Positions 34,190 to 43,643 of a DNA stretch of 64,000 bases are shown piece by piece; position 1 is the first letter of the stretch, and each line of letters opens with the position of its first letter. This stretch comes from Bacillota bacterium. Lineage in GTDB: Bacteria > Bacillota > Clostridia > Acetivibrionales > DSM-1351. The DNA lies in assembly GCA_023397905.1 (NCBI GenBank), contig JAEWSZ010000167.1, forward strand, positions 1 to 64,000, written 5' to 3'. The notes beneath the pieces were generated by a model. The model was not told where the DNA came from. It searched no databases and saw only the letters and a list, made by a program, of their open reading frames with translations. A program made the position numbers and the translations under genes.

Positions 34190-35125
34190 TTGAGAGTGCA
34201 CAGATTAATCCATATACTGATCAAAATAGAGAGTCAAGGTAAAGTAAAAGCACGCGATTTAGCAGAAGAACTTGAAGTGTCTCATAGAACGATTTATAGA
34301 GATATAGAAATTTTATGCGAAGTCGGGTATCCAATTGTTACAACAACAGGCCAAAATGGGGGAATTGCTTTTTGGGAAGGTTATAAATTAAATCTCGAAC
34401 AAACTGAAGATACGCTTAAGACCTTAATAGCACATATGTATGCTATGCCTGAACAGGAAAGGCTTATTCAAGCGCTGGAAAATGGGATGGACCTCAAATA
34501 TGCGCAGACAGACAGCGTAAGCGATAAGAAAAAACAGAAAATATTGATAGATAAAAAAAGCTGGTGGGAAGAATCATCAGCGGAAATTGACCTGCAACCT
34601 ATTATGAAAGCGTTGTTTTTACAAAAAAAGGTTGTTGTAGAATATATTCAGGGCGATGGAAGAAAATCAGATAGGATCCTTGCGCCATACGGTCTGGTAT
34701 TGAAGCATACTGCATGGTATTTGGCAGCCTATTGTTATACAAAACAAGGAATAAGAACCTTTAAATGCTCCAGAATTAATCGTATGACATTGCTTCAGGA
34801 TTCCTATGAAATTCCTGATGATTTTAAGCTCAAGAGTTATTGGAACTTATCAGTAAAGATGTTTAAAGAAAGCAAAAAAGAAAGTGAGTATTACCCGGTT
34901 GAAATTATATTGCAAGAATCTTTTTTAACGATATTTGAGAATTATGATGTTATTGGTATAAAAAAAGTTGGTGATTTGACGGTTGGAATGATTGATTTAC
35001 ATAGAAAGGATGTTGCGGAAGAAGAAATACGGGCTTTTTTATGCTATGGACAGATATTGTATCCTGAAGAAATGAGGATAAGGGCAATAGAAGTATTGGA
35101 AAACAGTATTCGAAAGTATAAATAG
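34190..35125 (+). CDS. HTH/WYL-domain transcriptional regulator (YafY-like)
   Basis: A 311-residue protein. An N-terminal HTH_11 domain (ARDLAEELEVSHRTIYRDIE) precedes a WYL domain (about 135-215; ILAPYGLVLKHTAWYLAAYC) and a C-terminal WCX-type extension. WYL proteins sense small ligands or nucleic acids. TTG 34190 is chosen because AAAGGAGAA lies just upstream; the ATG at 34157 falls inside the operator region. Divergent palindromes indicate autoregulation and control of the oxidoreductase gene. Confidence 0.87.
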   Translation: MRVHRLIHILIKIESQGKVKARDLAEELEVSHRTIYRDIEILCEVGYPIVTTTGQNGGIAFWEGYKLNLEQTEDTLKTLIAHMYAMPEQERLIQALENGMDLKYAQTDSVSDKKKQKILIDKKSWWEESSAEIDLQPIMKALFLQKKVVVEYIQGDGRKSDRILAPYGLVLKHTAWYLAAYCYTKQGIRTFKCSRINRMTLLQDSYEIPDDFKLKSYWNLSVKMFKESKKESEYYPVEIILQESFLTIFENYDVIGIKKVGDLTVGMIDLHRKDVAEEEIRAFLCYGQILYPEEMRIRAIEVLENSIRKYK

Positions 35126-35190
35126 TGGGTCCTTCACTATAGCATAAATATTCACTTGGGATATGATAATTGATATCCTTAAATACACTT

Positions 35191-35220
35191 ACACCAAGGA
35201 CCTACCAGGCTTAAACGGCG
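35191..35220. repeat. Degraded copy 3 of the dispersed terminator-like repeat
   Basis: ACACCAAGGACCTACCAGGC followed by TTAAACGGCG aligns with 8632-8660. The terminal T-run is missing, so it is unlikely to terminate transcription. Confidence 0.5.
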
Positions 35221-35253
35221 TATTCATTATAGCCGGAAGTCAGATGGCATGGC

Positions 35254-35448
35254 TTATTGCTCATCAATTACCTTATCCGATAAACCTCTTATAAGAATAA
35301 ATAAACCCGCAAAGAACTCAAACGGTGCATACGGAAGCATTACGGCAAACGGCACATCGATGCCGTAAGCCTTAAAAAGCGTACCCGCAAGTACCGGGAT
35401 AATTGTTATTAGTCCCCAGAGTTGCAAAATTGAACCGGACTGTCTATT
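35254..35448 (-). pseudogene. Relic of a membrane protein C-terminus (DUF4386-like)
   Basis: On the minus strand, ending at a TAA at 35254-35256, the DNA encodes QLWGLITIIPVLAGTLFKAY, then FAVMLPYAPFEFFAGLFILI and SDKVIDEQ. This is the last helices and tail of a small multi-pass membrane protein, probably DUF4386. The N-terminal part is gone. Just upstream the frame meets a stop, but LYKYRLID is readable in the adjacent frame, indicating a frameshift near 35441. Confidence 0.55.
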
Positions 35449-35667
35449 AATCTATATTTGTATAGATGATGAAGTGCGTTTTGTTCACACCAGAACACAT
35501 TCGGATTTGTAAATAATTTGATTTTAAGTCAACATATTTTATTTTTTACATGGTATAATAGTGCAAAAAGCTTGAGACATTGGGGAAGAGCATTATGCCG
35601 GAGTTCCGGAAAAGATGATGGGATCGATTTAATCAATGATTATCCGTACAAATAAGGAGAGAAAAAC

Positions 35668-36093
35668 ATGATTATACCTTATCTTACATTCAACGGGGAC
35701 TGCAAAGACGCGCTGAGCTTCTACAGCTCAGTGTTCCATTGCGGCGAGCCAAAAGTCCTGCCCTACGGTGACTACATGCCGGAGGGGTCAAAAACGCCGC
35801 CTGAACTGCTGCGTACCTGGGTTATGCATGCAGAGATGGTCATCTGCGGTACAAACGTCTGGTTTGCCAATGAAGCTGCGCCGCCAAAGAGCGGAGACAA
35901 CATCAGGCTAACCGCCGCTGTACCCACGGGCAAGGAAGCGGCGGCTATTTTCGACGCGCTTTGTGTGGGCGGCGAGGTGACGCTCCCGCCGACCGAAACC
36001 TTCTATAGTGTGTTCCACGCCGCAGTAACAGACAAGTTCGGTGTGAACTGGAATGTCGTCGCTGAAGAAGCGCCGAAGAAAGTGGAGGGATAA
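35668..36093 (+). CDS. PhnB-like VOC-family protein
   Basis: A 141-residue glyoxalase-fold protein of the PhnB/3-demethylubiquinone-methyltransferase-like group: MIIPYLTFNGDCKDALSFYS, then MHAEMVICGTNVWFAN and a C-terminal FGVNWNVV. Such proteins are often encoded singly, with unknown substrate and no metal requirement proven. AAGGAG precedes the ATG. The next gene starts 4 bases after its stop, so they form an operon. Confidence 0.85.
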   Translation: MIIPYLTFNGDCKDALSFYSSVFHCGEPKVLPYGDYMPEGSKTPPELLRTWVMHAEMVICGTNVWFANEAAPPKSGDNIRLTAAVPTGKEAAAIFDALCVGGEVTLPPTETFYSVFHAAVTDKFGVNWNVVAEEAPKKVEG

Positions 36094-36096
36094 AGA

Positions 36097-36456
36097 GTGA
36101 ATAACGAACGTGTATACAAAATGAAAATCTCCGGCGTCTACCCTCTATATATTCAAAAAGCTGAGCGCAAAGGACGCACAAAAGCCGAAGTCGATACCGT
36201 CATCCAATGGCTGACAGGCTACGATGAGCAGGGATTACAGTCTCAAATTGACAGAGAAGCAGACTTGGAGATGTTCTTTGCAGAAGCCCCTCAAATCAAT
36301 CCCAATGCTTCCAGAATCACCGGGGTAATCTGCGGAATTCGCGTCGAGGAAATAGAAGACCCGCTTATGCAGAAGATACGCTGGTTAGACAAGTTGGTGG
36401 ATGAACTTGCAAAAGGTAAGCCCATGGAGAAAGTGTTGAGAAGCACGCCGCACTAA
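36097..36456 (+). CDS. DUF2200-family protein
   Basis: A 119-residue protein recognised as DUF2200: [20 protein letters not shown] at the N-terminus, [16 protein letters not shown], and the C-terminal [23 protein letters not shown] 36097 follows GGAGGG. No function is established. It is cotranscribed with the PhnB-like gene, a pairing that suggests a shared stress or metabolic role, but this is a guess. Confidence 0.8.
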   Translation: MNNERVYKMKISGVYPLYIQKAERKGRTKAEVDTVIQWLTGYDEQGLQSQIDREADLEMFFAEAPQINPNASRITGVICGIRVEEIEDPLMQKIRWLDKLVDELAKGKPMEKVLRSTPH

Positions 36457-36489
36457 AATATTTACAAATAGAGAAATGAGGATTAAATT

Positions 36490-37029
36490 ATGCCAAAAGA
36501 GGAAATAGTTGTGGGTACTTTTCAGAATGTATCAGGTTCTTTTATAGTTTCAGACCCATGTTATGCAATTGGGAATGTATATATTCAGGGACAATTAGAA
36601 AATGTACAAATTGGGGATTGGGTTGCAGAAGTCATTAAATTAGTCGAAGAGGATGGGGATGAGGCAATTGCGGAAATCACTGCCAAGCATGTTTCAATAA
36701 ACAGCGGAGACAATATTGATATAGACTGGAATAAATGCAAGTATGTAATCGGGGTAGATTCAGGTCAGGCTGGAATATTCGATAGGCAATATTATAATTG
36801 TGACGAGCATTCCAAAGAATCCCAGGAAAGTAATAATGATTTTGGTGAGTCTGATTGGTATTACTTATGTTGTGATATCACAGAGAGCGATGAACTTGCA
36901 GGAGTGATTCCATATGGTGTTGTCACAAGATCCGGTTATGGAGATGGGGCATATGAATATTTTATAAATATAAATAATGATAAAAAAATAAATGCAATAA
37001 AGATCGTATTTATTGGTGGTAAACAATAA
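36490..37029 (+). CDS. Uncharacterised protein, possibly DUF4241-like
   Basis: A 179-residue acidic, soluble protein without signal peptide or membrane segment. GVDSGQAGIFDRQYY and GVVTRSGYGDGAYEYF resemble DUF4241-type proteins, a family found in polymorphic-toxin immunity contexts. It is 33 bases after the DUF2200 gene with its own GAGG site, and ends before a bidirectional terminator. It could be an orphan immunity-type protein. Confidence 0.5.
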   Translation: MPKEEIVVGTFQNVSGSFIVSDPCYAIGNVYIQGQLENVQIGDWVAEVIKLVEEDGDEAIAEITAKHVSINSGDNIDIDWNKCKYVIGVDSGQAGIFDRQYYNCDEHSKESQESNNDFGESDWYYLCCDITESDELAGVIPYGVVTRSGYGDGAYEYFININNDKKINAIKIVFIGGKQ

Positions 37030-37095
37030 AATTAATTGATATCACTTTGATTATGTTGACCAAAATGTCAGTTTAACGAATAGCGCCCGGAGCTT

Positions 37096-37130
37096 AAAAC
37101 CCACAAGACCAATCGGCTTTGTGGGTTTTT
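37096..37130. terminator. Bidirectional terminator between convergent genes
   Basis: AAACCCACAA (37097-37106) pairs with TTGTGGGTTT (37119-37128), with T-runs on both strands. It serves the gene ending at 37029 and the permease gene ending at 37155. Confidence 0.85.
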
Positions 37131-37154
37131 CTGTCCGGTTCCTGATTGCAGAGC

Positions 37155-39539
37155 TTACTCCGTAACAAGCGCATAGGCGGAAATCTTACGGATCCGCAAT
37201 GTAATCAGAAGAGATAACAGGTAGGAAAATATTATGATTGCCGCGCCGAAAGCAACCACCCAATATGGGTCAACTATAAATCCGGCTTTCATAACCCCCA
37301 TGCCTTTCATGGCCACAGACATCATCGGGTTTGTATAAAATGCGCCCAGAAGGCTGCCAATAACTGCTCCAAGGATGATTGGGACCGTAAAACTTACTGC
37401 AAGCTGGTTCATCAATTGAAAAGTGGTGAAGCCGATTGCTTTGTGAATACCCAATTCCCGCCTTTTGCGTATCACGGAGGAGCTGATCACAAAATATAAA
37501 ACCAATGTAACCACAAGCAGTGTAATCACCAGCATTGCAAGCCCCATAGCGGCAACTATGCTCTGATAGGAGGCCATGCCATCGGCCATTTCTTTATCAA
37601 AATTTACCGCTCCAAGCAAAAGCTCCTTGTCAAACTGCCCCTTCAATTTTTCAACAAACCCTGCCGCATCGGTTCCTTTGTCAAGATAAATATATAAAGA
37701 CTGTTGCTTATAGTCCGGATTGAGCCGCCTGAAGTCTTCCGCCAGGATGGAAGCATTCAGCCCGCCCATAGAGGAGCCGTTGGATAACCCCACTACCTTA
37801 AAAATCTCTTCCCTCTGTCCAAAGCTTACGGTAACGGTATCATCAATTGTTTTATGCAGCCTTTCCGCCAATATGCCGGCCAGGGTGATTTCATTGCCGG
37901 ATTTCGGATAACGGCCCTCATACACCAGCATAGATTCCTTTTTGGAGTAATCATCCATTACAAAAGCGGAGGCTTCGCCGCCCTCAATCTTTACTTTCAC
38001 CTCATCCAGATATTGTACTTTCCGGACTGTATCCATGCTTTCGATGGTTTTTACCGCCGTCGAATGATCTTTTTCCGGGTTGAGCACGGCGATTGCATTG
38101 CAGACTTCCATACCCGGAACCTCGGCGAAAGCTTTGGTATCGATGGTTGTATTATAAAACATAATCACGCCGAAAGTGCCCGCAAAGGTGACCGAGATAA
38201 GAATAACCCCGATCATGATGTTTTGCTTCATGCTTTGCAAGACAGACTTAAAAGCCAACACCACCGACAAATATCCCTTTGTATTTTCCAGCGGCAGATG
38301 GTTTCTTTTATACTTATGTGCGGTGGTTTCCCCGCGCAGCGCATTGATCGGACTCAGCCTGCTCAGGTGACTTGCGGCCATCCAGGCAACCAGAACAACG
38401 ATCAGCAATAATATAAAAAAGGCGGATGAACTGATTGCAGCATCAAAAGCCTGTTCCCATTTCAGTCCGGATTGTTGTTCAAATACAGCGGCCACAGCGG
38501 GCAGAGCGGGGTAAGAGAGGGCGATTCCCGCAAGGCTTCCGATGCCTGCCAAAAGTGAAAACTGCAAAATAACCGAAAGAATAATTTGCCGGCTGGTATA
38601 GCCGATTGCTTTTAACGAACCGATTTTCATGACATCCTCTTCTATGCTGTTTACAATTCTGAAGCGTACGACCAGCAGGCAGACAATCACAATAATCATG
38701 GAGAAAACAACCATCATGACCGAAATCATGCTGGCCATCATACAGCGGGACATTTCAATCAGTTCGAGATCAATAGCTACAAACAGGGACGACACATCTT
38801 CGGCCATCAGTGAAGCGGAATTCAAATGCAGAATTTCACGGATTTCACTTTCCACTGTCTTGGCGTTATCCAAATTATCCAGATTCGCAAACACCACATG
38901 CATGTTGTTGGCGGGATTATTTATAATATCCGCAACCTTTTGATAGGTATCCGGCGTCAGATAAAATCCCATAAACCCGGTGTCGGTGGAACTGAAAAAG
39001 ATGTCTTCAGTATAGCCTTTTACCGTGAATGTCAATGTTTTTTCGGCGGCTGTTTTTGCATCCGTATATTTAAGCTCGATCTTATCATTTAACTGATATC
39101 CGCTGACGGCCTTAAAAATATCCGGGACATAGACAGACATCTCCTCTGCCGGCAAATGTTCACCGACGAACTTCCATTTGGATATTTCTCTTTGTTCATC
39201 CATGTTGCTGAATAAGATATTAAAGGACTTCTCTTTTCCCTTGGAAGAAATTTTTGAGGCTAACAGCATTGTGTCGTTCATCTGAATTTTTTTGATATGT
39301 TCGTTTCCGTCGAGATATGATCTTACCTCATCAGTGTAAAGAGCGTCCGGCAGCATGTAGTAAACATCCGCAGGCGAGAGCTCCTCTTTCAATGTGTTAA
39401 AAAAGCCGCCGTAATTGATAACAACCAGAAGTCCTGCATTCAGCAGAAAGGCCGCGATAATAAACATAACTACAAGCGTGGCGGAAACGGATTTTGTTTT
39501 CCGTATATTTGCACTGGCGTGCAACCATAATTTACTCAC
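37155..39539 (-). CDS. ABC transporter permease, FtsX/MacB type
   Basis: A 794-residue membrane protein with a first helix (about 20-45), a large extracytoplasmic domain, an FtsX core of three helices (about 265-405), a further MacB-like periplasmic domain and a second FtsX core at the C-terminus (about 680-790). RRELGIHKAIGFTTFQLMNQ is the FtsX-type coupling segment. GTG 39539 follows GGGGTGG and sits 2 bases after the ATPase gene stop (39541). Such double-FtsX permeases export peptides or lipoproteins or extract lipids or antibiotics. No adjacent two-component sensor is present. Confidence 0.88.
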   Translation of the reverse strand: MSKLWLHASANIRKTKSVSATLVVMFIIAAFLLNAGLLVVINYGGFFNTLKEELSPADVYYMLPDALYTDEVRSYLDGNEHIKKIQMNDTMLLASKISSKGKEKSFNILFSNMDEQREISKWKFVGEHLPAEEMSVYVPDIFKAVSGYQLNDKIELKYTDAKTAAEKTLTFTVKGYTEDIFFSSTDTGFMGFYLTPDTYQKVADIINNPANNMHVVFANLDNLDNAKTVESEIREILHLNSASLMAEDVSSLFVAIDLELIEMSRCMMASMISVMMVVFSMIIVIVCLLVVRFRIVNSIEEDVMKIGSLKAIGYTSRQIILSVILQFSLLAGIGSLAGIALSYPALPAVAAVFEQQSGLKWEQAFDAAISSSAFFILLLIVVLVAWMAASHLSRLSPINALRGETTAHKYKRNHLPLENTKGYLSVVLAFKSVLQSMKQNIMIGVILISVTFAGTFGVIMFYNTTIDTKAFAEVPGMEVCNAIAVLNPEKDHSTAVKTIESMDTVRKVQYLDEVKVKIEGGEASAFVMDDYSKKESMLVYEGRYPKSGNEITLAGILAERLHKTIDDTVTVSFGQREEIFKVVGLSNGSSMGGLNASILAEDFRRLNPDYKQQSLYIYLDKGTDAAGFVEKLKGQFDKELLLGAVNFDKEMADGMASYQSIVAAMGLAMLVITLLVVTLVLYFVISSSVIRKRRELGIHKAIGFTTFQLMNQLAVSFTVPIILGAVIGSLLGAFYTNPMMSVAMKGMGVMKAGFIVDPYWVVAFGAAIIIFSYLLSLLITLRIRKISAYALVTE

Positions 39540-39540
39540 G

Positions 39541-40299
39541 TTACCACCCCATTTCGGAAAGGAAATCCTGAAGCTTCTGATGACGCTGTTTATCACCGCT
39601 CACATACTTGCCCAATTTGCATTCGCCGCCGATAACACCGTCTTTTATGTACAGAATCCGGTTTCCTCTCCTGGCCGAATGCAGGTCGTGAGTTACCATG
39701 ATGATACTTTGGCCGCTGTTGTTTACATCGGTCAGGACATCCAATACCGATTTTCCGGCCGCAGAATTCAAAGCACCGGTCGGTTCATCGGCGAAAACCA
39801 CCTTCGGCCTGTTAATTAATGCCCGAACGATTGCGGCACGTTGATTTTCACCGCCAGAAAGCTGTTTCGGAAACTTTCTCCAAATGGTTTCGGTTAAACC
39901 GACCTTTGTGAGCAGTTCTTTCGCATAAGCTATGATCGGTTTTTTGTCGTTTCCTATGAGCAGACCGCTGGCTAAAATATTATCCAGGATGCTCATGTTG
40001 TCCAATAAAAACATTTGCTGAAACACAAAACCGCAATTTTGCCTGCGGAATACCGCCAGCTTGTCGCTATTGAGGCGCGCGATTTCTTTGTCAAAAAACC
40101 GGATAGTTCCGCTTGTGGACCTGTCCATTCCGGACAAAGCATAAAGCAGGGTAGACTTTCCGGCGCCGGATGAACCCATTATAACGGTAAAATCCTGTCC
40201 ATAAATATCGATATCCAGATTTTTTAATACCCGTTGCTCCTGTGCTCCGCTTTTAAAACTTTTGCATAGTTGGTTGGTTTTTAAAATTACATTGCTCAT
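39541..40299 (-). CDS. ABC transporter ATP-binding protein, MacB/LolD/BceA type
   Basis: A 252-residue ATPase: Walker A in VIMGSSGAGKSTLLYALSGM, Q-loop FVFQQMFLLDNMSILDNI, signature QLSGGENQRAAIVRALINRP, Walker B VVFADEPTGALNS and switch VTHDLHSARRG. The PTGALNS D-loop is characteristic of the MacB/BceA group. The start at 40299 follows AGGAGAAAG. It is the first gene of a two-gene minus-strand operon with the FtsX-type permease. Confidence 0.9.
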   Translation of the reverse strand: MSNVILKTNQLCKSFKSGAQEQRVLKNLDIDIYGQDFTVIMGSSGAGKSTLLYALSGMDRSTSGTIRFFDKEIARLNSDKLAVFRRQNCGFVFQQMFLLDNMSILDNILASGLLIGNDKKPIIAYAKELLTKVGLTETIWRKFPKQLSGGENQRAAIVRALINRPKVVFADEPTGALNSAAGKSVLDVLTDVNNSGQSIIMVTHDLHSARRGNRILYIKDGVIGGECKLGKYVSGDKQRHQKLQDFLSEMGW

Positions 40300-40564
40300 A
40301 TTCTTTCTCCTGTCACAAATAAGCTTTTGTTCTTGATTCATCTTAGTGGCCACACATATGATACGCTTCCTTTGACACTTTTGTTTGCTGACAGTTGTAT
40401 GGATATTATCATCAGTTGAAAAGCTGCGGTTATAAAGGAATAAAGGACAGCATTTTCCAACCGAAGGTGGGCAACAGTGAAAATCAACAATTGGGTATTG
40501 ACTTTTCATCGTTTATCAGATAGCCTGAATAAGTTGGATATTAATAAATATTCATTATTTTTTT

Positions 40565-40718
40565 AACAAGGAAGTGAGACAATGGACAGCAACCCCCGAA
40601 GTCCGCTAAGTGACTTCAAACCCCAGTGTGGAAATATTGACCAATATGTCGGTGCTTATGGCGGGCTGTTATCCATTGCGCGTTTATGTTGATGGGTTAA
40701 TACTCCTGTGTATTTGTC
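40565..40718 (+). ncRNA. Structured leader RNA upstream of the Mg2+ ATPase (riboswitch candidate)
   Basis: AATGGACAGC (40581-40590) pairs with 40665-40677 (GCTG, a TTA bulge, then TCCATT). Inside this closing helix are GAAGTC/GACTTC (40598-40603 with 40612-40617) and ATATT/AATAT (40634-40638 with 40643-40647). This makes a multi-branch junction that ends at a terminator (40719-40742) before the coding region. I do not see the conserved M-box core, so the class is unassigned. Confidence 0.45.
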
Positions 40719-40742
40719 GCCGCCTGTTGGGCGGCTTTTTTA
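40719..40742 (+). terminator. Intrinsic terminator in the mgtA-type leader
   Basis: GCCGCC (40719-40724) pairs with GGCGGC (40730-40735), followed by TTTTTTTATT. It lies about 50 bases before the ATPase start, so it can only control that gene by attenuation. Confidence 0.85.
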
Positions 40743-40794
40743 TTGCCAATTATGTTTTCACCGGGGAATCCTAAATAAGAAAGGAATGATTCCA

Positions 40795-43440
40795 GTGAAC
40801 TTCATGAACAGGAAAAATCATGGCAGTCAGATTCAAAAAAACAAGAATGATACCGAAGTAAAACTCCGCTCCTATGCTTTTCTAACAACGGAGGAGATAT
40901 TTGCCCGCCTGTCTGCCACACAGGCAGGGCTTACCAGCGAAGAAGCCGAAAACAGGCAGGATGAATTTGGTAAAAACATACTCACCGTAGGAAATAAGAA
41001 TACGGTAATGCGTAGGCTGAGAGAAGCGGCGGTCAACCCTTTTAACATCATTTTGCTTTTGATTGCCGTTATCACGTATTTTACAGATGTTGTGGCATCA
41101 TCAAAACCCGACTATCTCACCGTCGTTATCATTTTATCGCTGGTATTCTTGTCCAGTTTGGTTGCTTTTGTGCAAAGCCATCGCTCTAATGCAGCCGCCG
41201 AAAAGCTGTCAAAAATGATCTCCAACAAAGCGACTGTGTGCAGGGACGGAAAGCTGATTGACATTCCAATGGACGAGGTTGTCCCCGGCGATATTGTATG
41301 GCTTTCGGCAGGTGATATGCTTCCTGCGGATGTGCGTTTTTTGACAACAAAAGATACCTTTGTCGCGCAGGCGGCCTTGACCGGAGAATCCAATCCCGTA
41401 GAAAAATTCAGCGATACAAAAAACAAGCCGGACGATGGATTGACAGATTTGCGGAACCTCGGCTTTATGGGTTCCAATATAATCAGCGGCAGCGCGATGG
41501 CCATGGTACTGGAGACCGGTAATAATACTTATTTTGGGTCAATGGCAAAATCCTTGTCTGGCGACAGAGCGAAAACCAGCTTTGAGCGAGGTGTGGATTC
41601 GATCAGCCGGCTCTTGGTTCGCATGATGTTGGTTATGGTACCCATTGTGTTTCTCATCAACGGGCTTGCAAAGAGTGAATGGCCGAGCGCATTGCTTTTT
41701 TCTATCAGCATTGCGGTGGGGCTTACGCCGGAGATGCTGCCTGTTATAATGACCTCAACGTTGGCGAAGGGCGCAGTTTCCATGTCAAAGCACAAGGTTA
41801 TTGTCCGCACACTCGGCGCAATACAAACCTTCGGAGAAATGGATGTGCTTTGTACCGATAAAACCGGAACACTGACTGAGGATAAGATCATACTGGAAAA
41901 GTACATGAACCTTCATGGCGAGGATGATACCCGCATACTCCGCCATGCTTATCTTAACAGCTACTTCCAGACGGGCCTGAAAAATTTGATTGACCTTGCC
42001 ATTATCAATCGGGCAAAGCAGAACAGATTGGAGGGTATGCTGGAGGGTTATACCCGTGTGGATGAAATTCCCTTTGATTTCTCCCGGCGCAGAATGAGTG
42101 TGGTCTTAACCGATAGAAGTGAAAAACGGCAGATTATCACAAAGGGTGCGGTGGAGGAGATTATAGCAATCTCGTCTTTTGTGGAGATGAACGGGCGTGT
42201 CTTACCCATTGATGATGAAACCCGGCGTATGGCCTTGGCTACTTATGAGAAGCACAATGCCGATGGTCTGCGGATGATTGCCGTTGCGCAGAAAAATGAA
42301 GTTCCAGGCAGCGGCGCTTTAAGTGTGGCCGATGAACGGGATATGGTTTTGATGGGCTTTGTGGGTTTCCTTGACCCGCCTAAAGAAAGTGCTAAAGCCG
42401 CGATTGCCATGCTACGGGAGCATGGGGTGCGCACCGTTGTACTGACCGGAGACAGCGAAGGTGTGGCATTAAAAGTCTGCGGCAAGGTAGGTGTGAATAC
42501 CTCCCACCTTATAACAGGCCGCGATGTAGAGCGTATGGATGATGACACATTATTGGAGGAGGTAAACACCTGCGACTTGTTTGCAAAGTTGTCGCCATCC
42601 CAAAAGGAGCGGGTGGTGAGAGCTTTGCAAATAGCAGGGCATACGGTTGGCTATATGGGCGACGGTATCAACGACGCACCTCCACTGCGTCAGGCGGATG
42701 TAGGAATTTCAGTGGACAGCGCTGTAGATATCGCCAAGGAAACTGCCGACATTATCCTGCTGAAAAAGGATCTGATGGTGCTTGAAGAAGGCGTCATCGA
42801 GGGACGCCGTACCTTCGGAAACATTATCAAATATATCAAAATGGCTGCAAGCGGCAATTTCGGTAACATGATCTCGGTCATTGCGGCAAGTATCTTTCTG
42901 CCTTTTTTGCCAATGTTACCGGTACAGATATTAACACAAAACCTGCTATGCGATTTCTCTCAAATGGGCATACCGTTTGACAGCGTGGATAAGGAGTATA
43001 TTAAAAAGCCACGGAAATGGGAAACGCATTCCATCAAGTCCTTTATGGCATTTTTTGGACCACTAAGCTCCGTTTTTGATATTGTGTGCTTTGCTGTTAT
43101 GTGGTGGGCTTTCGGTGCAAATACGGTGGAGCTATCACCGTTGTTTCAGTGCGGATGGTTCGTGTTTGGAACGGTATCGCAAGTATTGGTCATTCATATG
43201 ATCCGCACGGCAAAAATACCAATCCTGCAAAGCAAGTCATCCATGCCGCTTTTTTTGTCCACGTTTGTTGTAGCAGCGGTCACCCTTGCAACTGGTTTCA
43301 CAGACTTTGCAATCGGTCTTGATATGCACCGTCTGCCGCTTTTATTTATCCCCTGGCTGGTGGTGATCCTGGCGGGGTATCTTCTGTGCGTGCAACTCAT
43401 CAAGAGATTGTATGTACGGTGGTATGGAGAATGGATGTGA
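40795..43440 (+). CDS. mgtA: Magnesium-translocating P-type ATPase (MgtA/MgtB, P3B)
   Basis: An 881-residue P-type ATPase. The phosphorylation motif CTDKTGTLTEDKIILE has Asp355, followed by the MgtA-type segment LNSYFQTGLKNLIDLAI. TGES is in ALTGESNPVEKF, and the hinge is VGYMGDGINDAPPLRQADVG. Transmembrane helices number about ten. NLLCDFSQMGIPFDSVD is typical of the Mg2+ subfamily. GTG 40795 is set by AAAGGA; earlier in-frame starts fall within the leader terminator. It imports Mg2+ into the cytoplasm. The structured leader implies RNA-level control, presumably by metal ions. Confidence 0.92.
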   Translation: MNFMNRKNHGSQIQKNKNDTEVKLRSYAFLTTEEIFARLSATQAGLTSEEAENRQDEFGKNILTVGNKNTVMRRLREAAVNPFNIILLLIAVITYFTDVVASSKPDYLTVVIILSLVFLSSLVAFVQSHRSNAAAEKLSKMISNKATVCRDGKLIDIPMDEVVPGDIVWLSAGDMLPADVRFLTTKDTFVAQAALTGESNPVEKFSDTKNKPDDGLTDLRNLGFMGSNIISGSAMAMVLETGNNTYFGSMAKSLSGDRAKTSFERGVDSISRLLVRMMLVMVPIVFLINGLAKSEWPSALLFSISIAVGLTPEMLPVIMTSTLAKGAVSMSKHKVIVRTLGAIQTFGEMDVLCTDKTGTLTEDKIILEKYMNLHGEDDTRILRHAYLNSYFQTGLKNLIDLAIINRAKQNRLEGMLEGYTRVDEIPFDFSRRRMSVVLTDRSEKRQIITKGAVEEIIAISSFVEMNGRVLPIDDETRRMALATYEKHNADGLRMIAVAQKNEVPGSGALSVADERDMVLMGFVGFLDPPKESAKAAIAMLREHGVRTVVLTGDSEGVALKVCGKVGVNTSHLITGRDVERMDDDTLLEEVNTCDLFAKLSPSQKERVVRALQIAGHTVGYMGDGINDAPPLRQADVGISVDSAVDIAKETADIILLKKDLMVLEEGVIEGRRTFGNIIKYIKMAASGNFGNMISVIAASIFLPFLPMLPVQILTQNLLCDFSQMGIPFDSVDKEYIKKPRKWETHSIKSFMAFFGPLSSVFDIVCFAVMWWAFGANTVELSPLFQCGWFVFGTVSQVLVIHMIRTAKIPILQSKSSMPLFLSTFVVAAVTLATGFTDFAIGLDMHRLPLLFIPWLVVILAGYLLCVQLIKRLYVRWYGEWM

Positions 43441-43503
43441 TACGCATTATCTTCCATCAGTGCAGGTCAGAGAGATGACCGGTGTTAAAAAAGGACAAAT
43501 CAT

Positions 43504-43536
43504 AAAACCGGGACAAAGTCGCTTTTGTCCCGGTTT
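43504..43536 (+). terminator. Rho-independent terminator after the Mg2+ ATPase gene
   Basis: AAAACCGGGACAAA pairs with TTTGTCCCGGTTTTT around GTCGCT. The stem is perfect over at least 11 bp and is followed by a T-run. Confidence 0.92.
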
Positions 43537-43553
43537 TTATGTGAAGATATATG

Positions 43554-43608
43554 TTGACAAAATCTAAAACGACAAGTAAAATGAAAATGGAATTAATTCG
43601 ATATCGAA
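43554..43608 (+). promoter_or_regulatory. MarR-gene promoter and palindromic operator
   Basis: -35 TTGACA at 43554-43559, 17-bp spacer, -10 TAAAAT at 43577-43582. The perfect palindrome TTCGATATCGAA at 43597-43608 follows in the leader, a site for autorepression by the MarR protein. Confidence 0.75.
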
Positions 43609-43643
43609 TATATACTACATCGTTATTATCTTGGAGGTTTATT

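Larger units (their letters stand above)
35126..35667. other. Intergenic region with a repeat copy and a membrane-protein relic
   Basis: It holds a degraded copy of the dispersed repeat (35191-35220) and a minus-strand relic (35254-35448) listed separately. Nothing else with a ribosome site is seen. The promoter for the gene at 35668 probably lies near 35530-35575. Confidence 0.5.

Noticed and set aside
37854..38411. 185-codon plus-strand frame inside the FtsX-type permease gene
   Set aside because: It lies antisense to a clear membrane-protein frame and lacks a ribosome site or family likeness.
40565..40718. M-box magnesium riboswitch
   Set aside because: The gene context fits and GAAGTGAGAC is faintly similar, but the conserved GGTGAGGC core and later M-box segments as I know them are not seen. 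A covariance-model scan is needed before using that name.
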